Source of the DNA: Megamonas sp. UBA1799
GTDB lineage: Bacteria; Bacillota; Negativicutes; Selenomonadales; Selenomonadaceae
DNA: 6,912 nucleotides
Assembly (NCBI GenBank): GCA_002319815.1
Contig: DCFR01000054.1
Span: 27,154-34,065 of the forward strand
Direction: 5' to 3'
The position numbers were made by a program, and so were the translations under genes. Of this stretch, positions 1-5,103 are shown in pieces. The notes under the pieces were generated by a model. It saw only the letters and a list, made by a program, of their open reading frames with translations, had not been told where the DNA came from and did not search any database. How positions within the stretch are numbered: the first letter of the stretch is position 1; each line of letters begins with the position of its first letter.

Positions 1-513
1 CTGCAGGCGATTCCCCGCCATAGCGGCGGCAGTACCCGGGTTAACGTCGGGGTTTTAAATGCCGGAACTGGCCGCAATGTCGTTCCCGCGCAGGCGCATA
101 TGGAAGTAGAAACGCGCGGCGCTACTTCAGCCATTAATGCTTATATGTATGATCGTGCCCAGCAGATCATTGCCGGTGCGGCCCAGATGTATGATGTTCA
201 AGTGAAGATTACGCAAACCGGCGGCGCAGCCAGCGGAAATAATACGCCGGAGCTTTCCCACTATATCCGCGCCGTTGCCGAGCGCCTGGGAATTTTTGAT
301 ACGCTGGATACCCTTAAAGATATCGGCGGCAGTGAGGATTGTTCCTATTTCATGGAACGGGTGCAGCAGCATGGCGGACAGGCAGCTTACCTGATTATTG
401 GCGGTTCCTTGGCTGCGGTGAACCATAACTCTTATTTTGATTTTGACGAACATGCGCTGACCTTGGAGGCGCAGCTTCTTTCCGCCGCAGTGTGCGGTTT
501 GCTGTCCCAGTGA
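1..513 (+). CDS. AbgA-like M20 family amidohydrolase, C-terminal part (5' end outside window)
   Basis: The reading frame is open from the first base and ends at TGA 511-513, giving 170 residues of a protein whose N-terminus lies upstream. M20D peptidases such as AbgA (p-aminobenzoyl-glutamate hydrolase subunit A) and aminoacylases hydrolyse amide bonds of N-acyl or N-aroyl amino acids in the cytoplasm with a two-metal centre. The visible part starts inside the lid/dimerisation domain, with IPRHSGGSTRVNVGVLNAGT followed by GRNVVPAQAHMEVETRGAT, very like AbgA. It then returns to the catalytic domain with GGSED (window residues 109-113) and a C-terminal NHNSYFDFDEHAL, where His142 should be the last metal ligand. 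The first metal ligands are not in the window, so activity cannot be judged. The substrate is not determined; AbgA-like is a family call. No SD-coupled gene follows: 407 bases separate it from the porin. A different M20D amidohydrolase is the main alternative. Confidence 0.88.
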   Translation: MQAIPRHSGGSTRVNVGVLNAGTGRNVVPAQAHMEVETRGATSAINAYMYDRAQQIIAGAAQMYDVQVKITQTGGAASGNNTPELSHYIRAVAERLGIFDTLDTLKDIGGSEDCSYFMERVQQHGGQAAYLIIGGSLAAVNHNSYFDFDEHALTLEAQLLSAAVCGLLSQ

Positions 514-565
514 TTAAAACGTCTGGTTTTATTATGTCGATGGTTTCGTTATCCCTCTGGTCAAG

Positions 566-579
566 TTTGCAGTGAGATC
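566..579 (+). repeat. Third half-site upstream of the palindrome
   Basis: TTTGCAGTGA at 566-575 repeats the left arm of the palindrome (586-595) with a 20-base offset, close to two helical turns. The longer string TTTGCAGTGAGATC (566-579) is identical to the reverse complement of 594-607. It could therefore be an auxiliary operator on the same DNA face, or, in RNA, the 5' arm of an alternative 14-bp hairpin that excludes the 583-610 hairpin. Confidence 0.7.
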
Positions 580-582
580 CTG

Positions 583-610
583 TAATTTGCAGTGATCTCA
601 CTGCAAATTA
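583..610. promoter_or_regulatory. 28-base palindrome, probable operator
   Basis: The arms TAATTTGCAGTGA (583-595) and TCACTGCAAATTA (598-610) are perfect reverse complements around a two-base centre TC. A perfect 13-base arm pair is far beyond chance in a 400-base spacer. As DNA it has the form of a binding site for a dimeric regulator. As RNA it would give a 12-bp stem with a four-base loop, but no T-run follows on either strand, so it is not a standard terminator. It lies about 310 bases upstream of the porin start, next to AT-rich DNA that could hold a promoter. I do not recognise the motif as the site of a known regulator. The regulator encoded at 3779-5086 is one candidate binder, by inference only. 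Confidence 0.75.
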
Positions 611-615
611 GCGTA

Positions 616-640
616 TATATAAAGTATGATTCTTTATATA
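616..640. repeat. AT-rich inverted repeat
   Basis: TATATAAAG (616-624) and CTTTATATA (632-640) are perfect 9-base reverse complements around TATGATT (625-631). The repeat starts six bases after the 583-610 palindrome and includes several -10-like strings (TATAAA 618-623, TATGAT 625-630, TATAAC 637-642). It may be promoter or UP-type DNA, or a second binding site. Its AT content makes chance symmetry more likely than for the GC-containing palindrome. Confidence 0.5.
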
Positions 641-903
641 ACTTATTAAGTTAAAGCTTAGCAGTTACTTTTCTCATTACTGATGCAAATACACAATTTT
701 ATGCGAGGTGAAAATATATGCCGGGTATTTAATTCTTTGGATATTCCTTGCCGATTGATTTATTGTACTAATTTGTCTACTTGTATTTTGTATCAGTTTT
801 TATACACGTTTCTTCGATTTAAATGATGCCTGTTTCGACGGTTTTTGCCTCAAGCTATCTTACCCTATTCGCTGGTTTCTCGTTGATACTGATGTTAACA
901 TTT

Positions 904-910
904 AAAGGAG
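904..910 (+). promoter_or_regulatory. Ribosome binding site of the porin gene
   Basis: AAAGGAG lies ten bases upstream of ATG 921. A nearer ATG at 916-918 is in another frame and stops after two codons (ATG GAA TGA), so 921 is the only start from this SD that gives the porin with its signal peptide. Confidence 0.8.
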
Positions 911-920
911 CGGTTATGGA

Positions 921-2300
921 ATGAATAAGAAAAGACTTTGTCAATTATGTACGGCGTTATTATTGAGCAGTAATGTATATGGCACTGCATTGGCGGCGGA
1001 AGCGACGCTGCCGGTGGATCACTGGACTTACAAGGCCATTCATGTTTTGGAGAGCAGCAATATTATTCCCGCGCAAACAAAGCCGGAAACTCCGCTAACG
1101 CGTTCGGAAATGGCCGGCTTAGTGGAAAAAGCCATGGAAAATTCGTCACAGGCCAATCCCCGGCAAAAAGCTCTTATTGATAAATTAGCGGTGGAGTTTG
1201 CCTTGGAAATCAATGGCATCGCGCTTCCTCCGGAAAAAGCTAAAAGTAAGGCCAATGACGGGTTGAAAATTGGTTTTGATACGTTGATGACAGTTTCCAG
1301 CGATACGCGTAATCCTAAAGTACAAGGCAATGATATGTGGCATTGGCGGGCTCGTCTCACCTTGGATGGCAATCTGAATGATAATACGGCGTATCATGCC
1401 CGGCTGGGGACTTCTTTTGGGACGGCCGGTATGACGACGACCAGCGCTAATTCCAGCGGAACGGTAAGCGGCAATTATCTGGCGTTTGACCGGGTATATT
1501 TTGACAGCAAGAATGTTCTCGGCTTTGATAATATTTCCTGGGGCCGTCGTAATATTAACGAGTTGGGCGGCAATCTGGCTTATAAAACCGGCAATAATGA
1601 CGGTGTTGTCTTCACAAAATTCCTTAGTAAAAACACTAAAATGGATTTAGGCGCTTTTGTGGTGAAGCCGGAGACGACGATTGTCGGTACGTCTTCCGGA
1701 GATACCCAGGATGTGCAGTTTGTCGCCGTTACCTCCGATCTTAGTCCGAAGTGGCGCTTGGGCGGCATGCTGTTCAATAATAATACGGATGGAAAATCAG
1801 CGGCTTATGGATACACGGACGCCGGCTCAAAAATCGGCGCGGTATCGGCTCGCTACAAAGTTGGTAAATTTACCATTTTAGGTGAATTCGATCAGGCTTC
1901 ATTGGACAATCCGGTTCATGTTTCTTCGCGTCCGCATGCGTTTGCTATTCAGGTTACCAATGGTAAAAAGGCCGGTGAATCTTTCTACCCGGTGATGCAG
2001 ACGGTCACTGATATCAATCAAAAAGGCGATCAGGCGTTTGTATTCTCGTATCGTCAGACACAGAAGGGCGCGGTTCCGTTGGGACTGGGGCCATGGGGCG
2101 GAGCTACGATTGTATCTCCGGTGACCTCGACGTATAATAATGGATTAGGCGTAGATAACATCAAGGGCTTCTATTTCAGTTATCAGTATGTTTTGGCCAA
2201 GGGGGTCGAACTTTCTTTTGATACCCAGTTCCTGTCATATACAGACAGCGGCTCGAAATTTGATAACATTTATATGTTCTTGCTGAATACCCGCTTCTAA
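921..2300 (+). CDS. SLH-domain outer-membrane porin (OmpM-like)
   Basis: This 459-residue protein forms an outer-membrane channel and is probably tethered to the cell wall. Residues 1-26 are a signal peptide: basic MNKKR, a hydrophobic core, and a TALAA cleavage region before EATLPVDHW. Residues about 30-73 form one SLH domain, with DHWTYKAIHVLESSNIIP and then LTRSEMAGLVEKAM. In Negativicutes such domains bind polyamine-modified peptidoglycan and hold the outer membrane to the wall. A short helical linker (about 74-100) leads to about 350 residues of alternating polar/hydrophobic, Gly-, Asn- and Thr-rich sequence typical of a beta-barrel, ending in YMFLLNTRF with the terminal Phe usual for barrel proteins. 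Length and order fit OmpM/Mep45-type porins. It lies after a long regulatory spacer and before a probable terminator, so it may be monocistronic. Whether it is the general porin or a substrate-specific paralogue cannot be read from the sequence. Confidence 0.92.
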   Translation: MNKKRLCQLCTALLLSSNVYGTALAAEATLPVDHWTYKAIHVLESSNIIPAQTKPETPLTRSEMAGLVEKAMENSSQANPRQKALIDKLAVEFALEINGIALPPEKAKSKANDGLKIGFDTLMTVSSDTRNPKVQGNDMWHWRARLTLDGNLNDNTAYHARLGTSFGTAGMTTTSANSSGTVSGNYLAFDRVYFDSKNVLGFDNISWGRRNINELGGNLAYKTGNNDGVVFTKFLSKNTKMDLGAFVVKPETTIVGTSSGDTQDVQFVAVTSDLSPKWRLGGMLFNNNTDGKSAAYGYTDAGSKIGAVSARYKVGKFTILGEFDQASLDNPVHVSSRPHAFAIQVTNGKKAGESFYPVMQTVTDINQKGDQAFVFSYRQTQKGAVPLGLGPWGGATIVSPVTSTYNNGLGVDNIKGFYFSYQYVLAKGVELSFDTQFLSYTDSGSKFDNIYMFLLNTRF

Positions 2301-2369
2301 CAATTCCGGAGTTTATGCAATCTCAATGAAATGACAGCCGGGTTGACGTCTTTGCTTCTGCAGAGCGAC

Positions 2370-2397
2370 TTGGGGCGTTGAGCCGGCCAATTTTTTT
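2370..2397 (+). terminator. Probable Rho-independent terminator after the porin
   Basis: TTGGGGC (2370-2376) pairs with GCC plus CCAA (2382-2384 and 2387-2390), leaving a two-base GG bulge and a GTTGA loop. Seven T residues follow directly (2391-2397). The bulge weakens the stem, but the position 70 bases after the porin stop and the long T-run support termination before the carrier gene. Confidence 0.5.
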
Positions 2398-2443
2398 GCA
2401 ACATCCCCGGCGGTGGTTTACCGGGTTGTGTCCAGTCATATTG

Positions 2444-2457
2444 AAAGGATGGAAAAG
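2444..2457 (+). promoter_or_regulatory. Ribosome binding region that decides the carrier start
   Basis: AAAGGA (2444-2449) and the following GGAAAAG (2451-2457) sit 11 and 3 bases upstream of ATG 2461. For the in-frame ATG 2449 the purine stretch would touch the start codon, and the in-frame GTG 2413 has no clear SD. This favours 2461. Confidence 0.5.
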
Positions 2458-2460
2458 AAA

Positions 2461-3714
2461 ATGGCTTTAACAGGCGTTATCATCGTTATTGTGACTTTTT
2501 ATGCCATTGTGAAGCAATACGAAACGCGTATGGTGCTCATGGCATCGGGGCTTTTGATGGCGGCTATTGGCGGCGCGATTATGCCGGCTGTCGATGCATT
2601 CAGCAAGGGCCTGATTGACCCTTCGCTGACACCGATTATCTGTCTTACCATGGGGTTTAGTTTTGTCTTGGATTATACCGGCTGCAGCGCCAATCTGGTG
2701 TCATTGATTACCAGCTGGCTGCGGCGTATGACTTTGATTCTGATACCGGCGACGGTTATTTTAGTCTGGTTTCTGAACATTGCGCTGCTGAGCGCTGCCG
2801 GTTTGGCGGCGGCCGTGGGTACGATTCTCATTCCTACGCTGATTCGCTCCGGTGTCAAGCCGGCTATGGCGGCCAGCGCTGTGCTTCTTGGGACCTGGGG
2901 GTCCAGCGTTAGTCCGGGGAATCCTTTTATTGTGCAGGTCGGCGTTTTAGCGAATACGGATATCATGCTGCTGATTATGCCGCTTTTTCCTAAACTTCTA
3001 ATTTGTGTAGTAACTACTAGCGTTCTTTTGACGGCTGTCGCCTATTTCCGGAAAGAAAATTCTGCCGGGAGTACGGCCGATGGCGAGGCCTTGCAGGAAG
3101 AGAAAAAAATTAACTATCTGCATGCCTGTATTCCGATGATCCCGATTGTTTTATTGATTGTATCCAGCCCGATTCTCGGCTGGCTGCCGCCAATTTCGAT
3201 CGCTACGGCCATGCTGCTGGGAACAGCCGTTTGTCTTTTGGTGACGCGTCCGGATCCTAAAGAGTTTGCAGCGCGCTATTTTAAAGGCGCTGGCGCCGGT
3301 TTCAGCGATATTGTCTGTCTGATTGCCGCCGCCGCTGTCTTCATTCAGGGAATGAATGGAATCGGCCTGACGGATGCGCTCATTGCCGGCATGCGCGATT
3401 CAACTTCCATTGCGAAGCTTTCCGCCGTATTTGGACCATTCATATTAGCGGCGATTTCCGGTTCGGGCAATGCAGCAGTGCTGGCTTTTAATGGAACGGT
3501 GACGCCGCATGCGGCTTCTTTTGGCCTTAATATAGGCGATATGGGAGCGGCTGTACAAGCAGCCGGTATGTTGGGGCGCTGCATGTCGCCGGTGGCCGGC
3601 GTGACGATTATTTGCGCCAAACTGGGCGGCGTCAGTCCGATGGATCTGGCAAAGCGCACGGCGATTCCCTGCGTGCTTGCTGCAATACTGATGATTGTGC
3701 TCGTTTTGCTTTGA
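2461..3714 (+). CDS. DcuC-family C4-dicarboxylate carrier
   Basis: The protein is an inner-membrane carrier of 417 residues from ATG 2461, with some 10-12 hydrophobic segments covering nearly its whole length. The DcuC family of anaerobic C4-dicarboxylate carriers exchanges or exports fumarate, succinate and related acids. The best match is the C-terminal third: SGSGNAAVLAF (from residue 333), then LGRCMSPVAGVTIICAKLGG and SPMDLAKRTAIPCVLA, which parallel the SGSGN, LGRxxSPVxGV and SPxxxxKRTxxP blocks of DcuC. A matching N-terminal half carries GTWGSSVSPGNPF. A hydrophilic loop of about 20 residues (197-218) separates the halves. An in-frame GTG at 2413 would add 16 non-hydrophobic residues, which is unlikely. 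The regulator starts 64 bases downstream on the same strand and a fumarase-superfamily lyase follows, so the substrate is probably the lyase's substrate or product. Substrate and direction are inferred. Confidence 0.85.
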   Translation: MALTGVIIVIVTFYAIVKQYETRMVLMASGLLMAAIGGAIMPAVDAFSKGLIDPSLTPIICLTMGFSFVLDYTGCSANLVSLITSWLRRMTLILIPATVILVWFLNIALLSAAGLAAAVGTILIPTLIRSGVKPAMAASAVLLGTWGSSVSPGNPFIVQVGVLANTDIMLLIMPLFPKLLICVVTTSVLLTAVAYFRKENSAGSTADGEALQEEKKINYLHACIPMIPIVLLIVSSPILGWLPPISIATAMLLGTAVCLLVTRPDPKEFAARYFKGAGAGFSDIVCLIAAAAVFIQGMNGIGLTDALIAGMRDSTSIAKLSAVFGPFILAAISGSGNAAVLAFNGTVTPHAASFGLNIGDMGAAVQAAGMLGRCMSPVAGVTIICAKLGGVSPMDLAKRTAIPCVLAAILMIVLVLL

Positions 3715-3724
3715 TAAGCAGGAA

Positions 3725-3752
3725 TTTTCTCTATGGTGGGTGAATTTATAAT
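3725..3752 (+). promoter_or_regulatory. Possible promoter of the regulator gene
   Basis: A perfect -10 hexamer TATAAT (3747-3752) lies in the gap between carrier and regulator, 26 bases before ATG 3779. The only -35 candidate at suitable spacing, TTTTCT (3725-3730, 16 bases), is poor. The regulator and lyase might be transcribed separately from here, or the gap may simply be internal to one operon. Confidence 0.3.
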
Positions 3753-3763
3753 ACCATATGATA

Positions 3764-3770
3764 AAAGGAG
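3764..3770 (+). promoter_or_regulatory. Ribosome binding site that decides the regulator start
   Basis: AAAGGAG lies eight bases before ATG 3779. An in-frame ATG at 3758 lies upstream of this SD and has none of its own, so the longer form adding MIKGAEI is unlikely. Confidence 0.85.
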
Positions 3771-3778
3771 CTGAAATA

Positions 3779-5086
3779 ATGCTTAAAATCGGTGTTATTA
3801 GTTCATCTATGGTTACGGCCGAGCGTACGATTCGTCTGGCAGAAAGTACGCTGAATCCGGCTACTCATCAATATCGGGCGTTTGTGTATAATAGTTTGGA
3901 GGAAATTCATTGTATTTTAGCTGCGCATGCCGGAGACGTAGACGGCTGGCTTTTTACGGGGCCGAATCCGTATTATGCGGTCCGGGATCAACTGCCGACC
4001 GAAGATAATATTGCTTATGGGCAGACGACCGGGCTGGAAGTTTATAAATATTTACTGGAATATATGTATGAAACGCATCGGGAGAAACTGCGCGTTTCGG
4101 TTGACTGCCCGCAATCCGAAGGAACTTTTTTTCAGGAAGCGTTGTCCTTGTTAGAGATTCCGGTAGATGAAATATATTTTCAGCAATATACCATGCCTTA
4201 CGATGTATTGAATATCGTCGCGCAGCATGAGCGGCTCTGGCAGGCACATAAGGTTGATGTCGCTTTTACTACGCTGCATTCTGTTCAAATGCAGCTTGAG
4301 AAACGGTGCATTCCCTGTAAGCGCATAGAAGTAAGCCGGTCTTCGCGGCGGCAGGCGATTTGTACGTTGGAACAAAAAATGACCGGTCTTTCGTTTCGCA
4401 ACAGCCAGTTGGGAATGATTTGTATTGAGATTAAAGATTACGACGAAGTCGTCAGCCGGTTGGGCAATTATTACAAGCTGCAGCAATTGGAGCTTAGAAT
4501 TAGCGCCAGGGTGCTGGATTTTTGTCAGAAGATTGATGGTTATCTGGCAGAAAAAGCCAATGGACGTTATGAAATTTTTGCTTCCCGTGGGTTTATTGAA
4601 AAATATGGTAATGAATTGCAGGATGTTCTCACCAAGTTGCAGTTCGATTATCATATTGGTTTTCTTAGCGGGGTAGGTCTGGCGGCCACGGTTTACGGCG
4701 CTTTGCTGAACGCGCATAAAGCGCTGGCGAATGCGCGTCGGGATGACAAGCTTTTGGTTATGGTTGCTGAGGATGGTAAAGTGGTCGAAGCATTTGGAAC
4801 CAATCAGGAAATTCGTTATCAGGCCGAAACGGATGAGCCGCTGCTGACGGCCCGTTTGCGTAAGGCCAATGTAGCGATTCAGACTTATAGCCGGATTGTT
4901 TTTATTGTGCGCAAAATGGGATGGAGTGTTTTTACTGCCGCTCAGTTGGCGCAGCAGCTAAATGTTACCAGTCGCAACATTCAACGGATACTGGCTGGGC
5001 TGAAAAAAGCGTCCTTAGTTCTGGAAACAGGCCAGGAGTCGCTTAGCCGGCGCGGCAGGCCGGCTAAAATGTACCGACTTTTATAG
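3779..5086 (+). CDS. One-component transcriptional regulator: PrpR-N-like region, degenerate GGDEF-like domain, winged helix
   Basis: I do not recognise a named family for this 435-residue cytoplasmic protein; there is no signal peptide or membrane segment. Residues 1 to about 200 begin MLKIGVISSSMVTAERTIRL and end in a segment (DVAFTTLHSVQMQLEK, then a Pro-Cys strand and an SRRQAICTLEQKM helix) reminiscent of the effector-binding PrpR N-terminal domain. Residues about 208-345 resemble a palm-type nucleotide-cyclase fold: QLGMICIEIKDYDEVV as first strand, then GVGLAATVYGALLNAHKALA (from 298), as in GGDEF or GTP cyclohydrolase III proteins. No GGDEF active-site motif is visible, so it is probably a sensor rather than an enzyme. 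Residues about 372-435 form a winged helix, with FTAAQLAQQLNVTSRNIQRIL as helix-turn-helix and RRGRPAKMYRL as wing. It lies between the carrier and the lyase and is likely their local regulator. The wHTH is the firm part; the other two assignments are inferred from pattern. Confidence 0.8.
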   Translation: MLKIGVISSSMVTAERTIRLAESTLNPATHQYRAFVYNSLEEIHCILAAHAGDVDGWLFTGPNPYYAVRDQLPTEDNIAYGQTTGLEVYKYLLEYMYETHREKLRVSVDCPQSEGTFFQEALSLLEIPVDEIYFQQYTMPYDVLNIVAQHERLWQAHKVDVAFTTLHSVQMQLEKRCIPCKRIEVSRSSRRQAICTLEQKMTGLSFRNSQLGMICIEIKDYDEVVSRLGNYYKLQQLELRISARVLDFCQKIDGYLAEKANGRYEIFASRGFIEKYGNELQDVLTKLQFDYHIGFLSGVGLAATVYGALLNAHKALANARRDDKLLVMVAEDGKVVEAFGTNQEIRYQAETDEPLLTARLRKANVAIQTYSRIVFIVRKMGWSVFTAAQLAQQLNVTSRNIQRILAGLKKASLVLETGQESLSRRGRPAKMYRLL

Positions 5087-5094
5087 GAAGGAAG
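5085..5094 (+). promoter_or_regulatory. Ribosome binding site of the lyase gene
   Basis: The purine run AGGAAGGAAG starts inside the regulator's stop codon (TAG 5084-5086) and ends nine bases before ATG 5104. The 17-base gap between the two genes and the overlap of the SD with the stop point to co-transcription and probably coupled translation. Confidence 0.75.
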
Positions 5095-5103
5095 AAAAAA
5101 TAC

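Larger units (their letters stand above)
514..920. other. AT-rich intergenic region between the M20 hydrolase and the porin
   Basis: These 407 bases contain no convincing gene. They are clearly more AT-rich than the flanking coding DNA. From left to right they hold a weak AT-rich hairpin just after the hydrolase stop (515-531), a TTTGCAGTGA half-site (566-575), the 28-base palindrome (583-610), a second AT-rich inverted repeat (616-640) and a small palindrome (640-652). Further on are a four-codon mini-ORF with a good SD (718-732), a 33-codon hydrophobic ORF without SD (823-924), the palindrome ATGTTAACAT (892-901) and the porin SD (904-910). The length and the concentration of symmetric elements suggest a regulated porin promoter. 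No textbook -35/-10 pair stands out. Confidence 0.8.

Noticed and set aside
515..531. Hairpin TAAAAC-GTCTG-GTTTTA just after the hydrolase stop as a terminator
   Set aside because: The stem is six mostly A-T pairs and no T-run follows, so it would be too weak for intrinsic termination.
395..601. 68-residue minus-strand frame reaching into the operator palindrome
   Set aside because: It is mostly antisense to the conserved C-terminus of the M20 hydrolase, and no SD or family feature is visible.
968..986. TGGCAC-TGCAT string as a sigma-54 promoter
   Set aside because: The second element does not match TTGCA, and the site lies inside the porin signal-peptide coding region.
2343..2348. TTGACG as the -35 box of a carrier promoter
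   Set aside because: No -10-like hexamer lies at 16-18 bases downstream (the sequence there is GC-rich), and a terminator follows immediately.
4151..4717. 188-residue open frame on the minus strand inside the regulator gene
   Set aside because: It lies wholly within the clearly coding regulator. It has no SD or neighbouring minus-strand gene, and its protein shows no recognisable motif.
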